A DNA stretch of 64,000 nt from JANNVK01 sp031430435. Lineage in GTDB: Bacteria; Acidobacteriota; Blastocatellia; Pyrinomonadales; Pyrinomonadaceae. A program made the position numbers and the translations under genes. Below are positions 31,193-41,007 of this stretch, in pieces (position 1 is the first letter of the stretch; the number at the start of each line of letters is the position of its first letter). The stretch spans positions 11,366 to 75,365 of the forward strand of contig JANPBM010000005.1 of assembly GCA_031430435.1 (NCBI GenBank). Direction: 5' to 3'. The notes under the pieces were generated by a model. That model saw only the letters and a program-made list of their open reading frames with translations. It was not told the origin of the DNA and searched no databases.

Positions 31193-31583
31193 AACTGTCG
31201 ATTAAAAAAAGGTTTACAGACAAAGTGTAACAGACTTCCCGCCAAACTCAAATAAATACCGTTCCGCGAAAGGTCGGAAAAATGTTGTGTAAAATAACTC
31301 TCGAAAACAAATGCCCGGAGCAACAAACCGCTTGAAATTGTCAATAAAAACGAGCCTGAAAACTGTACAATTTGTCGCCAAAGCTGTTTGTGCCGTTGAA
31401 TGTAAACGCCTAAGCCGAGATGTAAAAGCGCGGAAAATAAAATATAAATATGCCGCGACCGCATCAAAATCCGCAGTTCGGGAGAAATTAAATCTTTGTC
31501 GGGAAAATCCGTTCGCATAAAACTGCCGGTCGTCAAAAAAAAATCAGCATTATTATTCCGAAGATAAGATGAAAAGGCGACAC
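31189..31583 (-). pseudogene. Small membrane protein split by a poly-T frameshift
   Basis: Downstream of 31518 an open frame reads MRTDFPDKDLISPELRILMRSRHIYILFSALLHLGLG, the body of a small integral membrane protein. Upstream, a different frame from GTG 31583 reads SPFHLIFGIIMLIFF, a fitting first membrane helix. They join only if the run of nine T (plus-strand 31535-31543) had one base more. I infer one gene with a single-base indel; it could be a sequencing error, phase variation, or a real inactivation. Confidence 0.55.
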
Positions 31584-31600
31584 GTTGTTTATCTCTCAAA

Positions 31601-32281
31601 TTAAAAATTAACGCGAAAACTCGTTCCTATGCCGTTCAACGTTCCCGGGCGCGTCCGATTCCCGGTTTCGTTTTGGCGAACGTAGTAAAAATCAGCCGAA
31701 AACTTCGGATTGAATTTGTGAGAAAAACCGATTTGCGTGCGGTATCTGGCAAAACCTTTCAAACGAAAATCGTAGAACGGTTCAAAGGCGACAAACGGTT
31801 CAAATTTCTTTTTACCGATTGAAACTTCGCGTTTAAGCCACAATCTTGTTCGCAGAACAGTCGCATTAAGACGCGAATTACGAGCTTCATATTGATAAAT
31901 ATTTCGGTTAACCAACGTCCATTTTCCGGCAAGCGGAACGGTAAATGTCGCCAGTCCCAAATAACGGCTTTCGTATCTTTTCCGCGTAAAAGTCGGATTT
32001 GCATAACGATAAAGATAACCGCCGCCGACAGTTACATATTTGTTTAACTTTTTCGTAATCAAGCCGCCGATTCTCGCATCGGTTGCGGTTTTGACATCAT
32101 TTCCAAAACGCCCGAAAACCCAAATAACAGCGTTCAAATCTTTCTTTTTGTTGAGCGGAATAATAAATTGTGTGTCGTTCCACAGTTGGAAATCCGACTC
32201 AAAACGAGTCGGCGCAGTTTGCGAAAAACACATCGTTGCAAAAGTTACGGTAAAAATGACGCTTATTAAAAATTTTTTCAA
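31601..32281 (-). CDS. DUF2490 outer-membrane-type protein
   Basis: About 226 residues with a signal peptide (MKKFLISVIFTVTFATMCFS) and a strand-rich body ending SFRVNF, typical of an outer membrane beta barrel. FQLWNDTQFIIPL and VGGGYLYRYANP fit DUF2490. The start at TTG 32281 is preferred: it follows a GAGGT site by about 9 bases and begins the signal peptide. A longer reading to 32488 is not needed. Function unknown. Confidence 0.75.
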   Translation of the reverse strand: MKKFLISVIFTVTFATMCFSQTAPTRFESDFQLWNDTQFIIPLNKKKDLNAVIWVFGRFGNDVKTATDARIGGLITKKLNKYVTVGGGYLYRYANPTFTRKRYESRYLGLATFTVPLAGKWTLVNRNIYQYEARNSRLNATVLRTRLWLKREVSIGKKKFEPFVAFEPFYDFRLKGFARYRTQIGFSHKFNPKFSADFYYVRQNETGNRTRPGTLNGIGTSFRVNF

Positions 32282-32550
32282 AATATGTCTGACCTCTAAA
32301 AACTTCGACTTTTCCAATGAATATACCACACATAAACCATGCGTAAAAAGTGAAGAATTGCTCTCGGTTATCGGCAGTATTGACTTGACCGAATTCCGAA
32401 GAAAATCAATCAACCCGAATACTTTTATTGCCCGATTAAGTCGGTTACGGAAAAGAATTTTTGAAATAACCCGCAAAAAGTAAAACATAAATTGACCGAT
32501 TTCATCGAAAACGGTTTTCTATTGCCGAAAATTTGCGTTAAATTATTGAT

Positions 32551-32859
32551 ATGCAAATTGAACGTTGGAAAGAGCCGTATCAGCCGAATCCGGCAATGTT
32601 ACGATTTATTTTGTCGAACCAAGGTTTGGCGGTTTATCAATGGTGTGATTCTGCGGGTTCGATGCGTGCCACGCGCAAGCACGACAAAGACCAGTCGTAT
32701 TGGATTGTCGGCGGAAGTTTGGAAATCAGACTTTCTAAAAGCGGCGACACTTTTCTGCTCGAAACCGGTGATCGCGTTTTTATTGCCGCTGAAACATACT
32801 ATTCTTTGAGCGTCATCGGCGAAGAACCGTGTCTTTACTTGGTTGGTGAAAAATTATGA
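32551..32859 (+). CDS. Cupin-like protein
   Basis: A 102-residue beta-rich protein with a cupin-like ending (GDTFLLETGDRVFIAAETYYSLSVIG, where GDRVFI marks the second cupin motif). No clear metal triad is seen. It overlaps the hydrolase gene by 4 bases (ATGA). Confidence 0.65.
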   Translation: MQIERWKEPYQPNPAMLRFILSNQGLAVYQWCDSAGSMRATRKHDKDQSYWIVGGSLEIRLSKSGDTFLLETGDRVFIAAETYYSLSVIGEEPCLYLVGEKL

Positions 32860-33899
32860 AAACTATTATTTTAATCGGAGTTTTGATGCTCGGAGCTTTG
32901 CAAAGTTTCGCCCAAATCCAGCCGTGCGCGTTGAACAAAGTTACAACTTTGCCGCTTTCGGGCGAATACGGAAGCACCGGACAGTTTACGGTTACACGCC
33001 AAACAATCCCGAATCCCGACGCAGCCGCGCCTGCTCCGATTTCGGTTTTTATTCCGAGCAACGCCACCGCTCAAAACAAAGTTCCGGTCGTTTTTTTCGC
33101 CCACGGCTTCGGCGGCACGAGTTATCTTTTTTATGAAACGTTGATGCGGCAACTTGCTTCAAACGGCTATATCGTCGTTTTTTCGCCATACACGGCAAGT
33201 TTAGTTACAACTCACGCAGTTCGTTATAATCAACTTTGGGGCGGTTTTTTGGCGGCAACTCAGCAAAATGCGGCGATTATGGATTTAACCAAAACCGGAT
33301 TCGCGGGACATTCTTACGGTGCGGGCGCGTCGCCCGAAATGCTGCGACGCGGGCTTGCGCAAGGTTGGGGAACAAACGGAACTTTCCTTTTTATAATGGC
33401 GGCTTGGTATAATTGGGGAACAAATATGGCTCAGATTCCCGCGTCAACAAAAATGGTCGTGCAGGTTTATTGGGACGACGCAACGAATCAGCATCTTGTT
33501 TCACAAAACGATATTTGGAACAAATTACCGCAAATTACTGAACGAAAATGGCAAGTAATCCGCCGTTCGCAAACAACTTGTTCGCTTGAAACCGGACACA
33601 GTTTGCCTGTTACCGACGGTTTAGGTCAGACGGTTGCGGTTACGGATGCGTATGACGCATGGGGAATTTGGCGGCGAATTCACGCTTTATCGGCGTACAC
33701 TTTTACAGGGAATTTGACGGCAAAAAACGTCGCATTCGGAGTTGACGCAAATATGGGACGCTGGCGCGGCGTGTTCGGAATCCGCAAAATAGCGCCGCTT
33801 GAAACAACCGATTCGCCCGTTGTTAATGCCGTAAGTTCGCCGACGTTTCTGTGGAGCGCGAAATGCACATTTGCGGATGTCGGGACGGTTTGTCCGTAA
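32856..33899 (+). CDS. Alpha/beta hydrolase, secreted
   Basis: The 347-residue protein has a signal peptide (MKTIILIGVLMLGALQSFA). FFAHGFGGTSYLFYETL is the oxyanion-hole strand and GFAGHSYGAGAS the nucleophile elbow with the Ser. This fits dienelactone-hydrolase/chlorophyllase-like secreted hydrolases; a His near the end (TGHSLP) may complete the triad. The substrate is unknown. Confidence 0.82.
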   Translation: MKTIILIGVLMLGALQSFAQIQPCALNKVTTLPLSGEYGSTGQFTVTRQTIPNPDAAAPAPISVFIPSNATAQNKVPVVFFAHGFGGTSYLFYETLMRQLASNGYIVVFSPYTASLVTTHAVRYNQLWGGFLAATQQNAAIMDLTKTGFAGHSYGAGASPEMLRRGLAQGWGTNGTFLFIMAAWYNWGTNMAQIPASTKMVVQVYWDDATNQHLVSQNDIWNKLPQITERKWQVIRRSQTTCSLETGHSLPVTDGLGQTVAVTDAYDAWGIWRRIHALSAYTFTGNLTAKNVAFGVDANMGRWRGVFGIRKIAPLETTDSPVVNAVSSPTFLWSAKCTFADVGTVCP

Positions 33900-34193
33900 A
33901 ATTAGTGGTAGTTACGCGGTAAGCCATTGTAAATGGCGACGGCATAAAGCCTAGCTCGTGAGAGCCAGGTAAAAGTTGCCGAAAAATTGAGTCCGTGCGA
34001 ACGGACGACAGAAGCGTAGAAATTTGTTGCTGTCGCAATCTTCGATAGCTTCATAATCAATCCCAAATCTAACCCAGCGTTCCGTAAAACTCCACGCTAG
34101 GCTTTATGCTGTCACCGATTACATCGGCTAAAACCTATTTTCACACTTTCACTTTTTCACCTACGCCAACCTTTTGTTACAATCAATGTTTTT
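33900..34193. repeat. REP-like palindromic repeats
   Basis: Several small palindromes: GCCATT/AATGGC (33923-33937), GTCCGTGCGAACGGAC (33991-34006), and a long inverted pair CATAAAGCCTAGC (33943-33955) against GCTAGGCTTTATG (34096-34108). The GTCCG...CGGACGACAG type also occurs at 44212-44231 and 44290-44309. No gene is seen. Confidence 0.7.
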
Positions 34194-35882
34194 ATGAGCA
34201 ACCAAGAACCAAACAAAATTATTTTCTCGATGGTCAAAGTGAGCAAGTTTTACGATAAAAAACCTGTTCTGAAAGACATTTATTTATCATTTTTTTACGG
34301 TGCAAAGATCGGAGTTCTCGGACTAAACGGTTCGGGGAAATCTAGTTTGCTTCGCCTGATTGCCGGAACTGACAAAGATTTTAACGGCGAAATCGTTTTT
34401 TCAAAAGGCTATTCGGTCGGCTATTTAGAGCAGGAACCAAAGCTGGACGAGACGAAAACCGTGCGTCAAATCGTTGAAGAAGCGGTGCAGGAAACCGTTG
34501 ATTTATTGGCGGAATACGAACAAATCAATCTGAAATTTGCCGAACCGATGTCTGATGACGAGATGAACGCGTTAATCGAACGACAAGGTGAAGTGCAGGA
34601 AAAACTCGATCATTTCGATGCGTGGGATTTAGATTCGCGGCTCGAAATGGCGATGGACGCATTGCGTTGTCCGCCGGCTGATACGAATATAGCAATGCTT
34701 TCGGGTGGAGAAAAGCGACGTGTCGCGTTGTGTCGTTTGCTCTTGCAAAAACCCGATATTTTGCTGTTAGACGAACCGACAAACCATTTAGACGCTGAAA
34801 CAATCGCGTGGCTCGAACTTCATCTGCAAAAATATGAAGGCACAATTATTGCGGTAACTCACGACAGATATTTTCTTGATAATGTTGCGGGTTGGATTTT
34901 AGAACTCGATCGCGGCGAAGGAATTCCGTATAAAGGCAATTACACCAGTTGGTTAGAGCAAAAACAAGACCGCTTGGCGATTGAGCAGAAAGGCGAAGAT
35001 AAACGTGCGAAAACGTTGCAGCGCGAATTGGAATGGATTCGGATGTCGCCGAAAGGTCGCCACGCCAAGTCGAAAGCTCGTATCAACGATTACGAAAACT
35101 TGGTTTCCGAAACGCACGAAAAATCAAACGAAACGCTCGAACTTTTCATTCCGGCGGGCGAACGGCTCGGCGATATTGTGATTGAAGCACACGGAGTTTC
35201 AAAGGCTTACGGCGATAAATTGTTGTTTGAAAACTTGGAATTTTCTCTGCCGAAAGGCGGAATTGTCGGCGTTATCGGTCCGAACGGAGCAGGGAAAACC
35301 ACTCTGTTCAGAATGATTACGGAGCAAGAAACGGCAGATTCGGGCAGTTTCAAAGTTGGTGAAACGGTAAAACTCGGCTACGTCGATCAATCACGCGATT
35401 CACTCGATCCGGACAAAACTTTGTTCGACGAAATTTCCGACGGTCTTGATTTAATCCAACTCGGAAAACGTGAAATGAATGCTCGCGCGTATGTTTCGCG
35501 GTTCAATTTTTCGGGAACCGATCAGCAGAAACGCGTCGGGCAACTTTCAGGCGGAGAACGAAACCGCGTTCATTTGGCGAAGATGTTGAAATCCGGTGCG
35601 AACGTGCTTTTATTGGACGAACCGACCAACGATTTGGACGTGAACACGATGCGGGCGTTGGAAGAAGCGTTGGAAAACTTCGGCGGTTGTGCCGTTGTCA
35701 TCAGCCACGACCGCTGGTTTTTGGATAGAATTGCGACGCATATTCTCGCGTTTGAAGGCGATTCAACCGTACTTTATTTTGACGGAAATTTCAGTCAATA
35801 CGAAGAAGACCGCAAACGCCGACTCGGACACGATGCCGATCAGCCGCATCGGATTAAGTATCGAAATCTGACAAGAGATTAG
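34194..35882 (+). CDS. ettA: EttA, energy-dependent translational throttle (ABC-F)
   Basis: The 562-residue protein has two ABC nucleotide-binding domains: Walker A GLNGSGKS and GPNGAGKT, signatures LSGGEKRRVAL and LSGGERNRVHL, Walker B DEPTNHLD and DEPTNDLD, separated by a charged linker (GRHAKSKARI). No membrane segments. This is the ABC-F family; length and the start SMVKVSKFY fit EttA. It binds the ribosomal E site and responds to ATP/ADP. Confidence 0.95.
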   Translation: MSNQEPNKIIFSMVKVSKFYDKKPVLKDIYLSFFYGAKIGVLGLNGSGKSSLLRLIAGTDKDFNGEIVFSKGYSVGYLEQEPKLDETKTVRQIVEEAVQETVDLLAEYEQINLKFAEPMSDDEMNALIERQGEVQEKLDHFDAWDLDSRLEMAMDALRCPPADTNIAMLSGGEKRRVALCRLLLQKPDILLLDEPTNHLDAETIAWLELHLQKYEGTIIAVTHDRYFLDNVAGWILELDRGEGIPYKGNYTSWLEQKQDRLAIEQKGEDKRAKTLQRELEWIRMSPKGRHAKSKARINDYENLVSETHEKSNETLELFIPAGERLGDIVIEAHGVSKAYGDKLLFENLEFSLPKGGIVGVIGPNGAGKTTLFRMITEQETADSGSFKVGETVKLGYVDQSRDSLDPDKTLFDEISDGLDLIQLGKREMNARAYVSRFNFSGTDQQKRVGQLSGGERNRVHLAKMLKSGANVLLLDEPTNDLDVNTMRALEEALENFGGCAVVISHDRWFLDRIATHILAFEGDSTVLYFDGNFSQYEEDRKRRLGHDADQPHRIKYRNLTRD

Positions 35883-35956
35883 GTGCAAGGGACGAGGGAC
35901 AGGTAAAAATAATCGTGCGGTTCGCATAAAAGTTTTTGCCTTTTTACTTTTGATAA

Positions 35957-36143
35957 ATTGCCACGCATCTTTAGTGCGTGGAATGCAAGCCAACAAAGTG
36001 CAAGGCTTTAGCCGAACATAAAAAGAAACTAAATTCCTTATCGCTTTAGCTGAAGCAAATCGGATAAATAACATTTCTATAAATTCGGCTCAAGCCGTAA
36101 CTTCACATCATCAAAAAACCACGCACTAAAGATGCGTGGCAAT
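35957..36143. repeat. Inverted repeat pair flanking the 3' side of ettA
   Basis: The 25-bp sequence at 35957-35981 (ATTGCCACGCATCTTTAGTG...) recurs as its exact reverse complement at 36119-36143, 137 bp apart. Each half also contains an internal CACGCA-type palindrome. The 304-bp region from 35883 to 36186 holds no gene. It begins with a GGGACGAGGGACA tract (35890-35902) also seen in the M16 peptidase gene. Confidence 0.85.
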
Positions 36144-36186
36144 TCATAAAACCCTAAATTTTTTCTTGTAATTTTGCGGCTGAAAT

Positions 36187-36513
36187 CTAGCTGAAATCTT
36201 CGCCGCGTTGTTTAAATGTTCTACGCCAAAGTTCACGCAGCGATGTGTAACGCGAAATTATTCCGTTCAAACGAAAACGTTCGGCAAACTTCAAAGTTCG
36301 GTCATCCATTAGTCTTTTGAAACTTGCTTCAACGCGACCGCGAGCTTCGTGCGGCGGACGTTTTAAATTCCCCAAAAAATAGATTCCGAAATCAATTTTC
36401 AGTTTACGAATATCGTCTTCAAGTTTGTTAAGTTGTTGTTCAACGGAAACAGTGTCTTCGCGTCCGAGGTTGTGACGAGCCATTCTTGCAACGTTGATGT
36501 TATTGAGTGCCAT
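36187..36513 (-). CDS. Hypothetical helical protein
   Basis: A 108-residue basic helical protein with the heptad-like start VSVEQQLNKLEDDIRKLKIDFG and RRTFKQRGEDFS at its end. No membrane segment. I do not recognise a family; orientation is opposite to ettA and selA. Confidence 0.6.
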   Translation of the reverse strand: MALNNINVARMARHNLGREDTVSVEQQLNKLEDDIRKLKIDFGIYFLGNLKRPPHEARGRVEASFKRLMDDRTLKFAERFRLNGIISRYTSLRELWRRTFKQRGEDFS

Positions 36514-36616
36514 AATGTTTTATTTCGAGAAACAGAGAAAGGATTTCTCTACACTAAATAAATGTGTAAAACGATGATTATTCCGCGTTTCCGACAAATT
36601 AAGTTAAAATAAGTCT

Positions 36617-38044
36617 ATGGAAAATGAAAAAACTCAAAATCCTGCGGAAATCTTGCGAATGCTGCCTTCGGTTGATGCGGTTTTGCATTCACAAACGGCG
36701 AAAAAACTACTTTCGTCAACAGGTTTGCGACATCTTACTTTTTTAATTCGCACGGTTACGGAAAAACTTCGCGGTGATATTCAAGACAATATTGCTACGT
36801 TAAATGCGTCTGACTATTCGCGTGAGATGCTGTTGAACGAAGCCGAAAAACTATTGCAAAAAGTGTGGGAAAGTGAACAAACTACAAGTCTGCAACGAGT
36901 TATCAACGCAACCGGCGTGATAATTCACACCAATCTCGGACGTTCGCCGTTGTCTGAAAATGCCCGAAACGCAATATTGACGGCAAGCGGTTATTGCAAT
37001 TTGGAATATAATTTGGAAACCGGAAAACGCGGAAAACGCGGTGCGAGAGCCGAACATTTGCTCGCCGAGTTAACCGGAGCGGAATCGGCGTTGATCGTAA
37101 ATAATTGTGCGGCGGCGTGTATTTTGGTTTTGACTGCACTCGCAAAAGGCGGCGAAGCGATAATTTCGCGAGGTGAAATGGTTGAAATCGGCGGAGATTT
37201 TCGCGTTCCCGACGTGATGATTCAAAGCGGTGCAGTATTGCGAGAAGTCGGCACAACCAACCGCACACGAAGTTCCGATTACGAACGTGCGATTAACGAA
37301 AATACGCGGTTAATCCTGAAAGTTCATCCGTCAAATTACCGAATAATCGGTTTTACGGCAACACCGACCATCAACGAACTCGCCGAAGTTTCACGCCGAA
37401 ACAACGTTTTGCTTTACGAAGACGCAGGTTCGGGAGCGATGTTTGATATGTCGAAATTCGGTTTGACCGATGAGCCGATTATCTCGAATTCGATTGTCGC
37501 GGGTGCGGATGTGGTAACTTTCAGCGGCGATAAATTACTCGGCGGAACGCAATCGGGCTTGATTGTCGGACGACGTGAAGTGATTGAAAAACTCCGCAAA
37601 CATCCGTTTTATCGGGCTTTGCGGGTTGATAAATTGATTTACGCGGCACTCGAAGCAACGCTTGAAGCATATCGGCGTGATACATTTTTCGACGAAATTC
37701 CGACGCTCAAAATGATTTCCGCAACGAATGTTGAAATAAAACAACGGACTTGGAATTTCGCACAAAATCTGCGTGAAAAACGCGGTGAGAATAGAGATTT
37801 GCGGTTTGAGGTAATCGAAGGAAACTCGGTTGTCGGCGGCGGTTCGGCTCCCGCAGTTCAGCCGATTACGACGATTTTGGCTCTGCGGCACGAGAAGTTT
37901 TCCGTCGGCAAATTTGAACAAACTTTGCGAAACTGCAAACCGCCGATTATTACGCGGATTTTGGACGAAAAAGTATTGATTGATTTGCGAACTGTTTCCG
38001 AAAAAGAGGAAAATGAATTACTCGAAGTATTAGTGAAATTATAG
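36617..38044 (+). CDS. selA: SelA, L-seryl-tRNA(Sec) selenium transferase
   Basis: The 475-residue PLP enzyme has the SelA pattern: INATGVIIHTNLGRSPLS, the LNEYDSGAMF-like DAGSGAMFDM, and the PLP lysine in FSGDKLLGGTQSGLIVG. It converts seryl-tRNA(Sec) to selenocysteyl-tRNA(Sec) with selenophosphate. This implies that the organism makes selenoproteins, but SelB, SelD and any UGA-read-through gene are not in this window. Confidence 0.95.
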   Translation: MENEKTQNPAEILRMLPSVDAVLHSQTAKKLLSSTGLRHLTFLIRTVTEKLRGDIQDNIATLNASDYSREMLLNEAEKLLQKVWESEQTTSLQRVINATGVIIHTNLGRSPLSENARNAILTASGYCNLEYNLETGKRGKRGARAEHLLAELTGAESALIVNNCAAACILVLTALAKGGEAIISRGEMVEIGGDFRVPDVMIQSGAVLREVGTTNRTRSSDYERAINENTRLILKVHPSNYRIIGFTATPTINELAEVSRRNNVLLYEDAGSGAMFDMSKFGLTDEPIISNSIVAGADVVTFSGDKLLGGTQSGLIVGRREVIEKLRKHPFYRALRVDKLIYAALEATLEAYRRDTFFDEIPTLKMISATNVEIKQRTWNFAQNLREKRGENRDLRFEVIEGNSVVGGGSAPAVQPITTILALRHEKFSVGKFEQTLRNCKPPIITRILDEKVLIDLRTVSEKEENELLEVLVKL

Positions 38045-38052
38045 GAGAAAAT

Positions 38053-38745
38053 ATGTCGAAATACAGTATTCAAAGTTTTTTGCAACAAACGGCTCAACGC
38101 GATGATAAACGAGAGTTTTTTGAACTCGAAAATCCGTATCTTTTGGAAGTAAATCTAAACGGTTTAATTCGCACAAAAGTCGGTGCGATGATTGGTTATA
38201 CTGGCAACGTAAAGTTTGAACGCGAAGGCGTTTTAGAAGGCGGATTCGGGAAATTATTCAAAAAAGCGATTAGCGGTGAAAGCGTGGAATTGATGAAAGT
38301 TTCGGGCAACGGACAAGTTTATTTTGCCGATTCAGGTAAAAAAGTCCGTATTCTTGAACTTCAAAACGAAACTTTATGCGTCAACAGTAACGATTTACTT
38401 GCCATCAGCGAAGGAATTCAATGGGACGTAACAATGATGCGAAGCGTGGCGGGAATGGCGGCGGGCGGACTTTTTAACATCAAAGTAAGCGGCTCCGGAA
38501 TGATTGCGATTACTACACATTACGATCCGATAACGTTGGTCGTAACGCCCGAACGTCCTGTTTATACCGATCCGAATGCGACAGTTGCGTGGTCAGGTTC
38601 TCTGCAACCGACAATCAAAACAGACATTTCTTTGAAAACACTTTTCGGACGCGGAAGCGGTGAATCGTTTCAATTAGCTTTTCAAGGAAGCGGTTGGGTC
38701 GTTCTGCAGCCGTTTGAAGAAGTAGTTTACGCACCTCAATCTTAA
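38053..38745 (+). CDS. AIM24 family protein
   Basis: The 230-residue protein is beta-rich with Gly-centred turns (GAMIGYTGNVKFEREG, RSVAGMAAGGLFNIKVSGSG, FQGSGWVVLQP), the repeated AIM24/TIGR00266-like fold. Family members are cytosolic or membrane-associated proteins of uncertain role. GGAGAAA precedes the ATG, 8 bp after selA. Confidence 0.85.
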   Translation: MSKYSIQSFLQQTAQRDDKREFFELENPYLLEVNLNGLIRTKVGAMIGYTGNVKFEREGVLEGGFGKLFKKAISGESVELMKVSGNGQVYFADSGKKVRILELQNETLCVNSNDLLAISEGIQWDVTMMRSVAGMAAGGLFNIKVSGSGMIAITTHYDPITLVVTPERPVYTDPNATVAWSGSLQPTIKTDISLKTLFGRGSGESFQLAFQGSGWVVLQPFEEVVYAPQS

Positions 38746-38749
38746 AACA

Positions 38750-39916
38750 ATGAATAAAAACTTTGACGATGACGACGTTGACGATAATTTGTTCAAATTT
38801 GAAGACCTTGCAATCGACGATATTCACTTTGAAGAACCGCCAAGCGATGCCGAACGGTTGAAGAAGTTTGTCGGCGATATTCCTGTAATGTCGCCGCAAA
38901 AAATTTGGGCGGAACTGGAAATACTCGGCTACAAAGGTCAAAACGAACAACGCAAAGCACTTTCGTTAATGGCGTATCGGCACGTTCGACGCTTGAAACG
39001 TTTGTATGTTGACGGCGAAGACCGCAAAAATCTTCCGCCGAAGCAGAATGTTTTGATGCTTGGTCCGACGGGTTGCGGAAAAACTTATCTGGTTGAATTA
39101 TTGTTCCAAAATTTGTTCAAAATTCCGACCGTAATTGTTGATATTACAAGTTTTACCGAAAGCGGCTACGTTGGCGACAGCGTAAATACGATTCTGACAA
39201 GGTTAATTTCCAAAACTAATGACGCGCTTTTTGCGACTTGCGGCGTAATTTGTCTTGATGAATTCGACAAACTTGCATCGTCCGGCAGTTCGGCGCGATT
39301 TGCGGGGCAAGGCACGACAAAAGACGTTTCAGGTTACGGCGTTCAGCGTGAATTATTGGCGATGATTCAAGGCACAAATGTTTCTGTGCCAATGGATTAC
39401 GGCTTTTCCGAATTCGGTCATCGCTCGGAAATTTCGACCATTGACGTTCCTTTTATCGCTTGCGGTGCGTTCTCCGGCTTTGAAGAATTGCTCAAGGAAA
39501 GTCGGGCAAACATCGGCTTTCGGCAAGACGGCAAAACGAACGATGAAATTTTAACCGAACAGGAAGCGCAATCGTTTCAGAAATTCGGCTTTTTGCCCGA
39601 ACTTATCGGCAGATTTTCCCGCATCGTTTCGTTTTCATCATTGCCCGCAGAAACTTTGCGGCAGATTTTACGCGACAACATTTTACCGCAGTTTGAAAAT
39701 GAATTTAACGCCGAAAATTTGAAGTTAAATGTAAGCTGCGAAGCCATAGATTTTATCGTCAAACGATGCGAAAAACGCGGTACAGGCGCGAGAGGTTTGC
39801 ATACTGAAATCGTTACGGCGCTTGAGAAAATCGCGTTTGAAACTTTTGGTGAAACCGCAAACGCAGAGGTTTTAGTGAAAGTAAAAGGCGGCAAATTGAT
39901 AACGGAAATTGCGTGA
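38750..39916 (+). CDS. ClpX-like AAA+ unfoldase without zinc domain
   Basis: The 388-residue protein has Walker A GPTGCGKT, the GYVG pore loop (ESGYVGDSV), Walker B VICLDEFDKLA and the sensor-2 GARGLHTEI. These are ClpX/HslU hallmarks, but the ClpX N-terminal zinc-binding domain is missing (an acidic N-terminus DDDDVDDN takes its place). It may unfold a private substrate with ClpP. Next to AIM24 and SelA genes, 4 bp from the former; the partner is unknown. Confidence 0.82.
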   Translation: MNKNFDDDDVDDNLFKFEDLAIDDIHFEEPPSDAERLKKFVGDIPVMSPQKIWAELEILGYKGQNEQRKALSLMAYRHVRRLKRLYVDGEDRKNLPPKQNVLMLGPTGCGKTYLVELLFQNLFKIPTVIVDITSFTESGYVGDSVNTILTRLISKTNDALFATCGVICLDEFDKLASSGSSARFAGQGTTKDVSGYGVQRELLAMIQGTNVSVPMDYGFSEFGHRSEISTIDVPFIACGAFSGFEELLKESRANIGFRQDGKTNDEILTEQEAQSFQKFGFLPELIGRFSRIVSFSSLPAETLRQILRDNILPQFENEFNAENLKLNVSCEAIDFIVKRCEKRGTGARGLHTEIVTALEKIAFETFGETANAEVLVKVKGGKLITEIA

Positions 39917-39994
39917 GGTTTGCAGAATTCGTCCGCAAAGCGTAAAGTGTTGAATAAACAAGCAATTAAACTATTTCCTTTGGAGAAAATTGAT

Positions 39995-40960
39995 ATGAAA
40001 AAACTTATGGTTGCCCAAATTTTGGGGTTAGGGCTTTTAGTGCTGAACGTCTTCGGACAAGAATTTAATGTAAATTGTTTGCCGAATAAAGCGGTTTATT
40101 TTGCGGATGTGACGGGCGACCGCAAAGCTGATGCGATTGTCGTCAATAACGAAGGAATTACGGTTCGGCGTTCGGACGGCAGAAGTTTTACCAACAACGA
40201 AAATTGGACAAACGGTCAGTATTACGGTCATCGCGGAACATTTTTTGCCGATGTTACGGGCGACGGAATGGCAGATGCGATTGTGGCAAATGATGCCGGT
40301 TTGACAGTTCGGCGTTCAAACGGCTCTAGTTTTACGGGCAATGAATCTTGGACAAATAATCCGTATTACGGTTCAAAAGCAATGTATTTTGTTGATGTTA
40401 CGGGCGACGCAATGGCAGATGCAATCGTTGTCAACGAAACTTCGATAATTGTTCGGCGTTCAAACGGCACGAGTTTTACTCAAAACGAAAATTGGACAAA
40501 TAATCCGTATTTCGGCACCGGCGGGACTTATTTTGCCGATGTCAACGGCGACCGAATGGCGGACGCGATTGTTATCAATAATGGCGCGATTATTGTCAGA
40601 CGTTCGACAGGTTCGGGGTTTTCAAATAATGAAACGTGGTTTTCCGATTCATCAAAAGTTTCAAATGTCTATTTTGCCGATGTCAACGGCGACGGTCGCA
40701 CCGATGCAATTTCAACCGACGGAAACGCAATGATTTCGGACGGGTCGAAATTTGTTTACGATAAAAAGTTCAAAGTGAAAAATGTTACGGGCGGAAAAGC
40801 AACCGAGTTTGCCGATGTCAACGGCGACGGCAAATCCGATTCAATTTTAGTCGGCAGTAACAAAGTTGAAACGAAAATGTCGGAAGGCAAAGGTTTCGGT
40901 TCAAACAAAACTTGGATAAACAATGCTTTTTACGGCGAAAGTTGTTTGCGAAATTTCTAG
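39995..40960 (+). CDS. Secreted FG-GAP/VCBS-repeat protein
   Basis: The 321-residue protein has a signal peptide (MKKLMVAQILGLGLLVLNVF) and about six repeats of the type YFADVTGDxxADAIVVN, i.e. DxTGD calcium-binding beta-propeller blades. Exported, extracellular, binding unknown. Start 39995 is supported by a GGAGAAA site. Confidence 0.85.
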   Translation: MKKLMVAQILGLGLLVLNVFGQEFNVNCLPNKAVYFADVTGDRKADAIVVNNEGITVRRSDGRSFTNNENWTNGQYYGHRGTFFADVTGDGMADAIVANDAGLTVRRSNGSSFTGNESWTNNPYYGSKAMYFVDVTGDAMADAIVVNETSIIVRRSNGTSFTQNENWTNNPYFGTGGTYFADVNGDRMADAIVINNGAIIVRRSTGSGFSNNETWFSDSSKVSNVYFADVNGDGRTDAISTDGNAMISDGSKFVYDKKFKVKNVTGGKATEFADVNGDGKSDSILVGSNKVETKMSEGKGFGSNKTWINNAFYGESCLRNF

Positions 40961-41007
40961 TTTCTCCGAACTTTATTACAAACCTGCGGCGTGTTACGAT
41001 TTTGCTA

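Noticed and set aside
35957..36143. CRISPR array
   Set aside because: Only one inverted pair, no regularly spaced direct repeats and no cas genes.
36617..38044. Selenoprotein gene near selA
   Set aside because: No in-frame UGA with a SECIS-like hairpin was found in adjacent genes.
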